From NCBI RefSeq assembly GCF_025998175.1, contig NZ_AP026695.1, positions 310,001 to 374,000 on the forward strand: a DNA stretch of 64,000 nucleotides, written 5' to 3'. A program made the position numbers and the translations under genes. The stretch is from Nitrosopumilus zosterae (GTDB taxonomy: Archaea; Thermoproteota; Nitrososphaeria; Nitrososphaerales; Nitrosopumilaceae). Below the pieces are notes generated by a model. The model saw only the letters and a program-made list of their open reading frames with translations. It did no database searches and had not been told where the DNA came from. Below are positions 39,983 to 48,656 of the stretch, piece after piece. Numbering within the stretch: position 1 is the first letter of the stretch; each line of letters opens with the position of its first letter.

Positions 39983-40852
39983 ATGCTAGAACACACTCCT
40001 GAATTTTTAAGATGTGTAGGATGTGGTTCTAAACTTGAACTCGATACCTTGCAAATGAAAAAAGAAATTGAAGAAGGAATTTTAAAATGCAAGAAATGTG
40101 TTCTGGCATTCCCAATTATTGAGAAAATTCCTATCTTGTGGAATGATTTTCCCAAATACCTTTCTCATCGTAAAGTCCTGGGCGGCCAACTCTATCAATT
40201 GTCAAAAACTGAAAAAATGAAAAGTTTTCTGAAATCGTCTTTATCCAAAACTGTTCATGTTGATGATAGGACTGCAATAGATGAGAGATGGTCGAAAATT
40301 TACCAAAATAGCATGCATTCAAAATTCTACTCTTTGATCATACGTCATCTTGATTCTCTGCCAAAACCAAATCTAGTGTTGGAGCATGGGTGCTCAATCG
40401 GGATTGTGACTTCGTCACTGGCTGATTCAAGCAATACTGTGTTTGGAATAGATAGATCCTTTAGCGCACTAAGGTTTGCAAAAAAAACTTTCAAACATAA
40501 CCTTGATTATGTTGTTGCCGATTCTTTGTCTCCTGTATTTGGAAAATTACAATTTGATATGGTGATTGCGCTAAACCTTTTGGAATTGGTGGAGCCTTTA
40601 GAATTATTAAAGCACGTATCAAAACAAATCACTTTTGGATATTTTGTAATCTCTGATCCATATGATTTTGACAGGGGCGTCAACTCTGTTAAAAAATCCC
40701 TTGATGAATTCACACTACGTGCAAATTTGGAAAAATTCGGGTTCAAAATTCATGCAAACACAAAAAATCCTTCCTACCTTCCATGGAATTTAAAACTCAA
40801 TTCACGTGCTATCTTAAACTATAAGGTAGATTTGGTAATTGGCAAAAAATGA
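39983..40852 (+). CDS. SAM-dependent methyltransferase with N-terminal Trm112-like zinc domain
   Basis: A 289-residue protein. Residues ~8-55 are a Trm112-type zinc ribbon ('LRCVGCGSKLEL', 'ILKCKKCVLAFPIIEKIPIL'). Residues ~105-285 form a Rossmann methyltransferase with motif I 'VLEHGCSIGIVTSSLADS' and 'VFGIDRSFSALRFAKK'. Trm112 normally acts in trans, so this is a covalent fusion of adaptor and enzyme. Substrate unknown. Divergent from the gene at 38698, ~90 bases apart. Confidence 0.82.
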   Translation: MLEHTPEFLRCVGCGSKLELDTLQMKKEIEEGILKCKKCVLAFPIIEKIPILWNDFPKYLSHRKVLGGQLYQLSKTEKMKSFLKSSLSKTVHVDDRTAIDERWSKIYQNSMHSKFYSLIIRHLDSLPKPNLVLEHGCSIGIVTSSLADSSNTVFGIDRSFSALRFAKKTFKHNLDYVVADSLSPVFGKLQFDMVIALNLLELVEPLELLKHVSKQITFGYFVISDPYDFDRGVNSVKKSLDEFTLRANLEKFGFKIHANTKNPSYLPWNLKLNSRAILNYKVDLVIGKK

Positions 40853-40863
40853 ATTTCGCTAAA

Positions 40864-41379
40864 TCAAATCCCTTGAAATTCATCACTTGCAACCACGGTA
40901 ACGATTTTGATCTTTCCTAATGGGATTAGATCCTGTCTCTTGTCATAGTATAGGTACTCTCCTTCTTTGTCGGGATAGATTGTGATTGTATCTTGTTGTC
41001 CTGGTTTCAGAAGATCAGTCTGAACATTAAATCCTTCAATGTAAAGCCTGTGATTTGTTGTACCGTTATTAATCACAGTTAGTACGTATGCAAATGATGT
41101 ACGTGACAGTAATGTGGGATTGATGTCTCCTGCGACTCCTTTTATTCCTCTGATCTGTGCCTTTCCATCAATGTCTTCAAAAACTACAGTATGTTCCACT
41201 TTTTCTTGCCAGAAGATTGTCACGTGCCTTACATTTCCTTGTCCGATAAAACCTATAATTACTGCCAGTGCAATCATTCCTCCTACTAGAGCCACGATAA
41301 TCAAAATTTTATCATTTGACTTCAACATGCTAAGGTCTTGCATTCTCTCCTTAAAGAAATTAATGTTAATTCGCAACAA
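40864..41379 (-). CDS. membrane-anchored cupredoxin-like protein without copper Cys
   Basis: A 171-residue protein with one helix at residues ~25-45 and an outside beta domain. 'VINNGTTNHRLYIEGFNVQTDLLKPGQQDTITI' (residues ~105-137) and the end 'YPDKEGEYLYYDKRQDLIPLGKIKIV' match the cupredoxin fold, but the copper-binding Cys is missing, so it is probably not an electron carrier. In-frame ATGs at 41343 and 41328 are alternative starts that keep the helix. Convergent with the methyltransferase gene. Confidence 0.7.
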   Translation of the reverse strand: MLRININFFKERMQDLSMLKSNDKILIIVALVGGMIALAVIIGFIGQGNVRHVTIFWQEKVEHTVVFEDIDGKAQIRGIKGVAGDINPTLLSRTSFAYVLTVINNGTTNHRLYIEGFNVQTDLLKPGQQDTITIYPDKEGEYLYYDKRQDLIPLGKIKIVTVVASDEFQGI

Positions 41380-41451
41380 AAAAATCGTGTATTGATGACG
41401 CGATGTGTAAATCAGTTAATTTAAGAATGAGACAAGCATTGTTTTTCTATC

Positions 41452-41703
41452 TTGGTTCATTATTTCATCAGTCAAATAAAACGCGTTCAAAACAGATCTC
41501 CTAAATGCGTCAATTGTGGTGGATTGGATCTTAAAGATGATGCCGTACTAGCTACAATTGGTCCTTCTGAAACAAATGCCGACTATGTGCCATCAGTTCT
41601 ATGCCTTTCTTGTGAAACATTGATGATTATCACTACTCATTCAGAATTAGTTGTTGGAATACATCACACAGTTGGAAATCAAGTGACCATGCGTAATTCT
41701 TAA
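41452..41703 (+). CDS. 83-residue zinc-ribbon protein
   Basis: Two CxxC pairs, 'PKCVNCGGLD' (residues ~18-25) and 'VLCLSCETLM' (~50-55), with a beta region between them and a C-terminal stretch 'VGIHHTVGNQV'. This is a classical zinc-ribbon layout. The TTG start is not firm, since no ATG precedes the first knuckle in frame. Monocistronic, in a promoter-rich interval. Function unknown. Confidence 0.6.
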   Translation: MVHYFISQIKRVQNRSPKCVNCGGLDLKDDAVLATIGPSETNADYVPSVLCLSCETLMIITTHSELVVGIHHTVGNQVTMRNS

Positions 41704-41795
41704 AGTTGCAGTCGTCTCTATTTCAAGTTAATTCGTGTCGCTATTTTTAAAATTAAAAGAACAACAATGAAATACTGAAATGATATGTATGATAC

Positions 41796-42092
41796 ATGGC
41801 GTCAATAATTGTCATTCCAGTTATCTTGGTTGCGATAATAGGGTTGTCTGGATATCTTGTTTATCGATTTTTGATTTATGATTTGTATTGCAAAAGATCT
41901 GTTAATCAGACACTTTTGAAATACAATATTAAAAAAACTCCGTCTCAAATTATTAAAGAATATTACCATAGTAAGGGGGAATCAATTTCTCATAAGGAGA
42001 TTCAGATCCTTGAAAAAAATTACAGACAAAATGAACCTGAGCAATTTCTAGCAATGTATGATGCACTAAGGAATCAATCAAAAGACCCTTAA
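41796..42092 (+). CDS. small membrane protein with cytoplasmic tail, 98 aa
   Basis: One N-terminal helix (residues ~3-25) and a basic helical tail ('KKTPSQIIKEYYHSKGESISHKEIQ' spans residues ~46-70). ATG start with TATA-like ATATGTATG ~25-30 bases upstream. No recognised family. It is convergent with the SPFH gene, 14 bases away. Confidence 0.62.
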   Translation: MASIIVIPVILVAIIGLSGYLVYRFLIYDLYCKRSVNQTLLKYNIKKTPSQIIKEYYHSKGESISHKEIQILEKNYRQNEPEQFLAMYDALRNQSKDP

Positions 42093-42105
42093 TTTTCTAA
42101 ATTGC

Positions 42106-42969
42106 TTATGGTTTAATTGGAATTTGGATGAATGGGGTTCCGCCTTCTCCAACTACCAGTGGTAATTTACCATCCCATGCTTGTGTCTTTAACCAATCTA
42201 GGTAATTTGGATTCTCAGCTAATGCTCTATTGATGATTGCTATGGCTTCGGCCTCTCCCTTTGCTTCGGCAATGTTTGCATTTGCAAGTCCTATGGCGTT
42301 GGCTTCTCTTTGCTTTGCCTCTACTTCGATTCTTCTAAGATCATTTTCTGCTCTGAGCGCATTTTGTTCTGCCTCGACTTTTGATTCAATAGCTTGTGCA
42401 AATAATGGTGAAAACTCAAAATCCGTAATTGAAATCACTTCAGTTACGACTTCAAACTGATTTAGTCTTTCAGTAATTGCTGCCTCAATATCTTGTTTGA
42501 CTAGCGGTCTTTTTGTAATTAATTCTTCGGCATTGTACTTTGCAGTTACTTGTTTTACTGTTTCCTCTATAGCTGGCTGAATTACTCTGTTTTCGTAATC
42601 AAGACCTATATCCTTGTACAGTCTATGCACTGCTTCTCTATTTGGGTGATAGTTTACAGTTACTGTTGTTTCCACTGTTTGCAGATCTCTTGATGCACTT
42701 CTAGCATCACTTGCATATTTTAAAGTACGAACTTCAATGTTAACTACTTCGTCTTGAAATGGAACCACAAAATGCAATCCTTCTTCAAGTGGTGGCTGTG
42801 TTAGATCAACTGCATTCCAGTGTAACAGAACTCCTCTGTGACCTGAATCTACTATTTTCACAGAAGCTGATATCACTACTCCGATAATTATAAGAAGAAT
42901 AATTCCTACTGCAACTCCTCTTGCAGCACTCATATTCACATTAACTTTAGGTGATTGATATCTTGACAA
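42106..42969 (-). CDS. SPFH/prohibitin-family membrane protein
   Basis: A 287-residue band 7 protein with an N-terminal membrane helix (residues ~14-36). The prohibitin-like SPFH domain follows: 'SGHRGVLLHWNAVDL', 'EVRTLKYASDARSASRDLQTV', 'VTAKYNAEELITKRPLV'. A long charged coiled coil ('ALRAENDLRRIEVEAKQREANAIG' region, residues ~205-228) comes next, with the end 'PYLDWLKTQAWDGKLP' region typical of prohibitins. It forms membrane-associated ring scaffolds that guard proteases or organise lipids. Start ATG 42969. Confidence 0.9.
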   Translation of the reverse strand: MSRYQSPKVNVNMSAARGVAVGIILLIIIGVVISASVKIVDSGHRGVLLHWNAVDLTQPPLEEGLHFVVPFQDEVVNIEVRTLKYASDARSASRDLQTVETTVTVNYHPNREAVHRLYKDIGLDYENRVIQPAIEETVKQVTAKYNAEELITKRPLVKQDIEAAITERLNQFEVVTEVISITDFEFSPLFAQAIESKVEAEQNALRAENDLRRIEVEAKQREANAIGLANANIAEAKGEAEAIAIINRALAENPNYLDWLKTQAWDGKLPLVVGEGGTPFIQIPIKP

Positions 42970-43066
42970 TGATATTCATGTTTTTCTCTTACTATTATAT
43001 CAATACCAATGAAAAAATATTTTGGTATCAGAATTCTACTCAACAAATTTATGACATCATGTTGTT

Positions 43067-43504
43067 GTGAAAATAATGGCAGATCCTAATTTTTCGTGGA
43101 TTTATTTGGTAATTTTCTTGGCAATTCCGTTATCGAGAATAATTCCTCGCCTATTGTCCAAAAAAGGAATTAGATTTAATCCCTCTAAAACAATTCAAGA
43201 AAGACAATTTACTCCAAATTCTGACAGTTATTTTCAAAAATCCTCTATGGACTCTCCTAAACCCGAAATAGTTCCGTCAAAGCCTCAATCAAAATCCATG
43301 CTTGTTTTGGGAGAATTGAACCGGGGGACAAAATATTTTGAAAATATTCAAAAAAACACTGGCCTTGATAACCAAGAATTAGAATCGATTCTGGAAGATC
43401 TAGAAAATAATGGCCTGATGAAAGTGCATCAAAAACAGGGGTTATTTGGTCTCAAAACCGAGTTACTTCCCACGGATAAGGGCTTTAAAGAATACTATTC
43501 CTAG
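43067..43504 (+). CDS. membrane-anchored winged-helix-like protein, 145 aa
   Basis: One N-terminal helix (residues ~11-27) and a Ser/Pro-rich linker (~45-80), then a ~60-residue winged-helix-like domain ('ILVLGELNRGTKYFENIQKNT'-type, residues ~83-140: 'ESILEDLENNGLMKVHQK', 'LLPTDKGFKEYYS'). A membrane-tethered DNA-binding protein is possible. Alternative start M4. Divergent from the SPFH gene. Function not known. Confidence 0.6.
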   Translation: MKIMADPNFSWIYLVIFLAIPLSRIIPRLLSKKGIRFNPSKTIQERQFTPNSDSYFQKSSMDSPKPEIVPSKPQSKSMLVLGELNRGTKYFENIQKNTGLDNQELESILEDLENNGLMKVHQKQGLFGLKTELLPTDKGFKEYYS

Positions 43505-43588
43505 AAATCTGCATTCATTGTCGGTTTAAATTAGCGACAAGTTGTAACTCTACATGATTCACAATGGTGGAAAGATAGGTGAATTTGT

Positions 43589-44494
43589 ATGGTAAGTTCA
43601 AATCAAAACTCTAGCTGCATGAGATGTGGAAAAAACTCCATGTTAACTGATGACACTACTGGTGAACAATTTTGCTCAAAGTGCGGTTATGTGGTTTCAG
43701 AAAAAACCCAGGAATCAGGCCCTGAATGGAGATCTTTCCAAAAAGATGGTGGTGCTGATCCTGCAAGAACTGGCGCTCCATCATCATTACTGATGCATGA
43801 TATGGGACTGTCCACCGTTATCAACCCATTAAACAAGGATGCTTCTGGAAAACCACTTTCTACCTCGATGAAAAGTACCATTGAGCGTCTTAGAACTTGG
43901 GATAACCGAAGTCAGGTTCATGAGCCGGTAGACCGAAACTTGCGACAGGCTCTTGGTGAGTTAACTAGACTGAAAGACAAGATTGCAATTTCTGCAAATG
44001 TTCTTGAGAAAGCAGCTTACATTTACAGAAAAGCTTTGGAGAAAAAACTTGTACGCGGTAGATCTATTTCTGCGATGATTGCTGCGTCTCTTTATGCTGC
44101 TTGCAGAGATACTGCTACACCTAGAACCCTCAAAGATGTTGCAGATGCTGCAAATGTAAAACGAAAAGATATTGCACGATGTTATAGATTGTTACATTAC
44201 GAATTGGAATTAAAGATGCCTGTAGTTGATTCAGTTCAATGTATTGCAAGGATTTCAAGCAAACTCGATATTACAGAAAAAACAAAGCGATATGCAATTA
44301 AGGTATTAAAAGAAGCTCAGGAGCGTGAAGAGTCAGCTGGAAAAGATCCTATGGGTCTTGCAGCTTCCGCATTATACTTGTCCTGTGTTCATAACGGTGC
44401 GTCTGTAACTCAAAGAGATATTGCAGAAGCTGCAGGTGTTACTGAAGTCACAATACGTAACAGATACAAGGGATTGAAAGCTAGCCATTCGTAA
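43589..44494 (+). CDS. tfb: transcription initiation factor TFB
   Basis: A 301-residue TFIIB homologue. The N-terminal zinc ribbon is 'CMRCGKNSMLTD..CSKCGYV' (residues ~11-36), and the B-finger/linker has 'GPEWRSFQKDGGADPARTG' (~50-68). Two cyclin folds follow: first repeat 'YIYRKALEKKLVRGRSISAMIAASLYAAC', second 'DPMGLAASALYLSC' with the C-terminal HTH 'TQRDIAEAAGVTEVTIRNRYKGL'. It bridges TBP and RNA polymerase and reads the BRE. One of several TFB copies expected in thaumarchaea. GTG/TTG-free ATG start. Confidence 0.95.
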   Translation: MVSSNQNSSCMRCGKNSMLTDDTTGEQFCSKCGYVVSEKTQESGPEWRSFQKDGGADPARTGAPSSLLMHDMGLSTVINPLNKDASGKPLSTSMKSTIERLRTWDNRSQVHEPVDRNLRQALGELTRLKDKIAISANVLEKAAYIYRKALEKKLVRGRSISAMIAASLYAACRDTATPRTLKDVADAANVKRKDIARCYRLLHYELELKMPVVDSVQCIARISSKLDITEKTKRYAIKVLKEAQEREESAGKDPMGLAASALYLSCVHNGASVTQRDIAEAAGVTEVTIRNRYKGLKASHS

Positions 44495-44573
44495 TTATTT
44501 TAAAAACAGAGCCAGAATCAAGTGTCACTTTTGAGACTGTAAATCAAAATTTTTTTAATTTAATTTTGTAAAC

Positions 44574-45092
44574 TCATACTTTTACCAGAGTTTTTTGTGA
44601 TTTGTTCTGTGGATTTGTCCAAACATCCGGTTCCGTCTTTTTCCCTTTTTCCATAATGAATGCTTCTGCATTTGCATTTATTTGCGTCAATGTCTTTTTT
44701 GTAATCTCCAAGTCTTTTTTAGATATTTTGTCTAGTCCAATGTCTCGCATCTTCGCTATGCAATCTATTATGGGATCTACTGTTTTCTTGGCTTTTTTTG
44801 TTAAAAAAATCAGGTTGTTTCTCCTGTCTTTGGGATCTGACTGTCGTGTAAGGTATCCTTCCTTTTCCAATCTGTCTATTATTGGGACAAGCGTTGGTGC
44901 TTCTACGAACATCATGTCTGCAAGCTGCTTTTGCGTGATTCCTTCCTTAATTGAGAGTCCGGTAATCACTTTCCACTTTCCACCAGTGAGGCCAAAACGC
45001 TCAGTTAGTTCAATGTCTGTTGCTCTCTCCCATGCCTTGGCAGATCTTTTCATCATTAGGCCTATGCTGTCTTTTAGATCTAGTGTCTTCAT
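44574..45092 (-). CDS. MarR-family transcriptional regulator
   Basis: A 172-residue winged-helix protein. 'RAWERATDIELTERFGLTGGKW'-like N-terminus, HTH 'EGITQKQLADMMFVEAPTLVPIIDRLEKEGYL', and wing 'RQSDPKDRRNNLIFLTKKAKKTV' mark MarR. It lacks any Cys at the usual sensing site. Divergent from the secreted-protein gene at 45209; the spacer contains repeats (ATCCTAATC twice, CTAATCATTAG) that may be its operator. Convergent with tfb. Confidence 0.88.
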   Translation of the reverse strand: MKTLDLKDSIGLMMKRSAKAWERATDIELTERFGLTGGKWKVITGLSIKEGITQKQLADMMFVEAPTLVPIIDRLEKEGYLTRQSDPKDRRNNLIFLTKKAKKTVDPIIDCIAKMRDIGLDKISKKDLEITKKTLTQINANAEAFIMEKGKKTEPDVWTNPQNKSQKTLVKV

Positions 45093-45156
45093 TTATTTCC
45101 GTACCACGTTTACCAGATTAATCAAAGCTATATTAGTTAATATGTTATTCATTTAA

Positions 45157-45180
45157 ATCCTAATCATTAGTATCCTAATC
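45157..45180. promoter_or_regulatory. candidate MarR operator (two ATCCTAATC repeats and CTAATCATTAG)
   Basis: ATCCTAATC occurs at 45157-45165 and 45172-45180, and CTAATCATTAG at 45160-45170 is a palindrome. They lie in the 117-base divergent spacer between the MarR gene and the secreted-protein gene, ~30-50 bases upstream of the latter. Confidence 0.42.
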
Positions 45181-45208
45181 TTTATTATCCACAATGTCAT
45201 AACCCTGA

Positions 45209-47107
45209 ATGATGAATCCCTGTTTCAGAGATACACTGAGACAACATATGGTAGTTAACCCTCGGTTTCTAATTTTAACAATATTTACAGTCTCCATGAC
45301 CATTTTATTTGCTGGAGACTACGCTTATGCACAACAATCCAACATAAGCGAGCAAACCATACTATCTGAAGATCTAAAAAACGATCCCATGGCACAGGAT
45401 CTCCTAAAAAAGATAGAGCAGACCAAGAAAATGATCGAAGATCTGCAGCAAACCGAGTATGAGCAAAACCAAGCTCGAGAAAACCTTGAAAGGGCACGAG
45501 TTCTATCTCTGGAACGTCTGAACCAAGATCTAAAAATGTGGGATAGACTTTGGGAACAACATTCTTCAAGAAATGCATTTGATAGCTTTGTGAGCAAGAA
45601 ACCAGATCACGTTCAGGGAGTGTTTTGGGATCAGTTTGAGTTCAAGGAGCAAAAGGTCAAAGCCGGAAGATCTGCGATGAACCAAATTCTGGCAAATGGA
45701 GGAACTATGCAATCTGCAAAGGATGCTTACAACATGGCAGCATCCACGCAGCGAATCGAACTAATCGAGGTAAACGCTCAATTTAATGTAAAGCACAATC
45801 TTGCAGATTACAACGAACAGCAACTCTTCAACTCTACAGGCCAAATCCACTTTTCTCCTTATGCTGAATCTAAACTGTCTGAGTTTTACTCAGATCACAA
45901 ACTGCAACCAAACTACATCTTAGCAAACCCCGATGACGCCAGCATATCTGCACAACGGAGCTCAACCGGTAATGATGTTACTCAATGTAATGAAGGATAT
46001 GTTTTGGTATCTCGTATAACCTCCGAATACAAGACCTGTGTTGATGAGGCTACTGCTGAGAATTGGGTAAGCAATAATGTTCCAGGCATTATTATCTACA
46101 ATCATGATATGGGTGAGATTTCATCTGATGTAAAAACAAATCCTGCAACTGATTGTGGAGAAGGATACCAGGTAGTCTATCGCCTAGCACAGTCAGAATA
46201 TCAATGTGTTTCAGACTATGCTGCAAAACAGATGCTATCTGATAATACGGCAGAGATTCATACGCTAATAGAATACATCTACAACAAGGACAAACAAAAG
46301 ATAACTGCAGACACCATTTATGAAATAAACCAGAAAATTCTCAAGATAACCAAAGACCATTCTGCTGCAAAGAAAAGCTTAGAATCAAAATACCAAGAAA
46401 TGCTTGAAAATGAAGAGACGCTTACAAAACAAGAAATCAGGCAAGTCATAATCGAATACAAAAACGGTCATGGCCTCACACGAGAGGATCTGAGCAAATC
46501 CATCTCAGAACTAAATGATGCAAATAATGCCGTTAAAGAGAAAATAATTGAGCAAAGAGATGCTGCCTTACTCAAACTTGAATCTGAGCAAAAAAGCAAG
46601 GTGCTAGATGCGGTGAAGGGCTATGAGAAAAATCCTGACATTAATGTAGACTGGAACGATTATCTGGATGAGACCTCAACTGCAAAGGAATCCGAATCCA
46701 AACAAACTGTTGGTGCGACAACATCCCAAGTATCACATGAGCCCCCTAACAACGACTTTCTTTTTGATAATAAAGTTATACGCATAGACAACGTCGACCT
46801 AGTAAATTCGTTTGGCCAGAAGTTAAGCAATATTGAATCCAATCAGATTTTGCAGGTTGTGGCAGACATTACAAACCCCAGTGATATCAAGCAGGACTTT
46901 GTGTATATGCTTGACATAAAAGACAGCAAAGACAATCCAATCCGACCCACTACGTGGGTAACTGGTACACTGACAGCAGAACAGACCTTTAATGTAGGTC
47001 TTTCATGGATTCCAGAAGAATCTGGTGAGTTTACCGCAACAATTTCCACTGGAAACAGCATGGAATCGGTTTCACACGTTGCAGATATTGGAATAGTAAT
47101 AAGTTAG
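45209..47107 (+). CDS. secreted coiled-coil/beta protein, 632 aa (paralogue of 51830)
   Basis: Signal peptide ending in YAYAQQ (about residues 20-45). Residues ~50-210 form a helical domain shared with the gene at 51830: 'LKNDPMAQDLLKKIEQTKK', 'SRNAFDSFV', 'GVFWDQFEF' and 'NVKHNLADYN'. Residues ~235-300 contain two Cys-containing repeats ('CNEGYVLVSRI..TCVDEATAENW' and 'CGEGYQVVYRL..QCVSDYAAKQM'), then a long coiled coil (~320-490) and a C-terminal CARDB-like beta domain (~515-630). ATG 45248 (M14) is an alternative start. Probably under the divergent MarR. Function unknown. Confidence 0.72.
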   Translation: MMNPCFRDTLRQHMVVNPRFLILTIFTVSMTILFAGDYAYAQQSNISEQTILSEDLKNDPMAQDLLKKIEQTKKMIEDLQQTEYEQNQARENLERARVLSLERLNQDLKMWDRLWEQHSSRNAFDSFVSKKPDHVQGVFWDQFEFKEQKVKAGRSAMNQILANGGTMQSAKDAYNMAASTQRIELIEVNAQFNVKHNLADYNEQQLFNSTGQIHFSPYAESKLSEFYSDHKLQPNYILANPDDASISAQRSSTGNDVTQCNEGYVLVSRITSEYKTCVDEATAENWVSNNVPGIIIYNHDMGEISSDVKTNPATDCGEGYQVVYRLAQSEYQCVSDYAAKQMLSDNTAEIHTLIEYIYNKDKQKITADTIYEINQKILKITKDHSAAKKSLESKYQEMLENEETLTKQEIRQVIIEYKNGHGLTREDLSKSISELNDANNAVKEKIIEQRDAALLKLESEQKSKVLDAVKGYEKNPDINVDWNDYLDETSTAKESESKQTVGATTSQVSHEPPNNDFLFDNKVIRIDNVDLVNSFGQKLSNIESNQILQVVADITNPSDIKQDFVYMLDIKDSKDNPIRPTTWVTGTLTAEQTFNVGLSWIPEESGEFTATISTGNSMESVSHVADIGIVIS

Positions 47108-47255
47108 AATGCCATTCCTTTGGAACTGTATCACTGTAATTGACTCTCAACAATACTATTTTACAACGTTCAATTTTGAATAAAATCAGTTTGTTTTAAA
47201 AACAAAAAAATTAACTCTAGATCGATATTATTTTCAACACGATACTTAATCCGTC

Positions 47256-47294
47256 AACCCCTTGCTGGTCTTTTGTGGAATGCAAGAAGGGGTT
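47256..47294. other. inverted repeat AACCCCTTGC / GCAAGAAGGGGTT
   Basis: The stems AACCCCTT (47256-47263) and AAGGGGTT (47287-47294) are exact complements; inner CTTGC/GCAAG gives an alternative register. A stable stem-loop in an otherwise AT-rich gap. Confidence 0.7.
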
Positions 47295-47369
47295 TGTTCA
47301 TAATTTTGCGTATTTCTTGATTTTAGACACGCGGCGATGCATCAATTGCGGTCTTGACGAAAAAAACAT

Positions 47370-47398
47370 TTCATAAACAAACCTGTTTTGTTTATGAA
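47370..47398. terminator. 12-bp perfect hairpin TTCATAAACAAA-CCTGT-TTTGTTTATGAA
   Basis: Twelve complementary bases with a 5-base loop, extended by a G-T and an A-T pair on the outside. No long T-run follows, so it may be a processed RNA hairpin rather than a standard archaeal T-rich terminator; the type is a guess. Confidence 0.45.
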
Positions 47399-47574
47399 GT
47401 ATTTTAAAAATTAGTTACCCGTTACTAAATCCCAGATAAAACCTAAGAATTCTTTTATCATGGAATCATATTTTTAAAAATATAGTTAATTTCAGATCTT
47501 AAAATTCATTGACAAATATTGTGCAATATTTCAATCAAAGAATTATAATTTCGTCTCAAATAACCTAATGATCC

Positions 47575-47670
47575 ATGATAGGATTGTGTTCTAAATGTTA
47601 CTCCTCTGGAGTTTCACTTGTATTAGATAATGATACCTTTGAGGCAGTATGCGACAAGTGCAGGAAATAA
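47575..47670 (+). CDS. 31-residue minimal zinc-ribbon
   Basis: A complete tiny ORF: MIGLCSKCYSSGVSLVLDND then residues to ...CDKCRK. Two CxxC knuckles 17 residues apart are the minimal zinc-ribbon. TATA-like TTATAATTTC lies ~30 bases upstream, fitting a near-leaderless start. Very short, so coding is not certain. It is convergent with the P-loop kinase-like gene 19 bases away. Confidence 0.5.
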   Translation: MIGLCSKCYSSGVSLVLDNDTFEAVCDKCRK

Positions 47671-47689
47671 ACTAGTTTTATTTTGGCAG

Positions 47690-48115
47690 TCAGGTCTCTC
47701 TTGGTCGCTCATAGTCTTTTTTTATTATTAATTCATCAAATCCTTCTCCCATTACTGGTGTCTCAAGCTCGTTAAGTTGTTTATAAATTGCAGATAGTGG
47801 AAAGGGATCTCGTCTACTTTTTTGTCTTTTTTCTAACAACCCTCTTGAAGTGTTCATAAAAACTCCTCTTACCTTGGCATTGTATTTCTTGGCAAGATCT
47901 ATGTGCCTTTTTCGTATGTCTTCTGTAAGATTTGTGTCATCTATGACTATGCTTTTTCCTCGGTTGAGGCATTCTTCAATATATTCAAGTTCTTTTTTTC
48001 TATTGTTATCAAAAAATGATAAAGAAATTCGTTTATGATCAAAATTGGCTTTGATGTAAGTAGTCTTCCCACTTAGTGCAACACCGATCATCAAAACATA
48101 TTCTATTTGTGACAC
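47690..48115 (-). CDS. P-loop kinase-like protein (T4 polynucleotide kinase fold)
   Basis: A 141-residue P-loop protein. Walker A 'IGVALSGKTTYIK' is at residues ~10-22, 'VIDDTNLTEDIRKRHIDLAKKY' (~57-78) matches the AAA_33 kinase family with Asp-Asp-Thr-Asn, and 'RRDPFPLSAIYKQL' (~101-114) is the lid region. Similar folds phosphorylate RNA or DNA 5' ends, sugars or antibiotics. The substrate is not clear. Shorter than full Pnkp kinases (~170). ATG start. Confidence 0.8.
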   Translation of the reverse strand: MSQIEYVLMIGVALSGKTTYIKANFDHKRISLSFFDNNRKKELEYIEECLNRGKSIVIDDTNLTEDIRKRHIDLAKKYNAKVRGVFMNTSRGLLEKRQKSRRDPFPLSAIYKQLNELETPVMGEGFDELIIKKDYERPRET

Positions 48116-48223
48116 GTCATTTTTGGTATAAAGTGTGCTTTAAAAAGAGATTTTCAATTAAAAACCTAGTTTGTTTATTTGAATCAAACTTGATTTCTTA
48201 ATCTTGTGCGATTAATCCAATTC

Positions 48224-48619
48224 ATGAAGCCTAAGGTGATCATAATCGATGATGATATGGAAAGCGCAGAAATCCTGTCTGATCTTCTTAGTCTTCGTTC
48301 AATCGAAGTATTGGGAATGGGATATGATGGGCAAGACGCAGTCAAACTGTACCAAAAATATTCTCCTGATGTTGTTATAATGGACTATTGGATGCCTGAT
48401 TTTGATGGCCTGTATGGGCTCGAAAATATTCGAAATCTGGACTCTAATGCCAAAGTGATAATTTTGACAGGAAGTCCAGACAATGAATGTAACGATGACT
48501 TGTTTGAACTAAAACCCTCTGCTATAATTCAAAAACCATTTGATACCAACAAACTAGTTGAATTGATTGATAAAATTTCCTTAGGCGACATTATACAATT
48601 GGATAACAAATCAAAATAA
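48224..48619 (+). CDS. stand-alone response regulator receiver (CheY-like)
   Basis: A 131-residue receiver domain. Acidic pocket 'IIIDDD' (residues ~6-11), phospho-acceptor Asp in 'DVVIMDYWMPDFDG' (~55), Thr in 'VIILTGSP' (~83) and Lys in 'IQKPFD' (~106). No output domain. Thaumarchaea carry many such single-domain regulators. I chose ATG 48224; a GTG at 48206 would add six residues. Divergent from the kinase-like gene. No histidine kinase is adjacent in the window. Confidence 0.88.
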   Translation: MKPKVIIIDDDMESAEILSDLLSLRSIEVLGMGYDGQDAVKLYQKYSPDVVIMDYWMPDFDGLYGLENIRNLDSNAKVIILTGSPDNECNDDLFELKPSAIIQKPFDTNKLVELIDKISLGDIIQLDNKSK

Positions 48620-48656
48620 ACTTGTTTGATAAACTGTTCTTTGAACTGTATGGTGT

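Larger units (their letters stand above)
47108..47574. other. gene-free interval with two strong hairpins
   Basis: No ORF with credible coding features is seen in 467 bases. It holds hairpin A (47256-47294) and hairpin B (47370-47398), listed separately. Base composition is strongly AT-rich with GC-richer patches around 47260 and 47330. A non-coding RNA or terminators are possible. Confidence 0.6.

Noticed and set aside
45285-45597. Reverse ORFs within the 632-aa gene
   Set aside because: Arg/Ser/Cys-rich shadows of a coiled-coil gene; no promoter.
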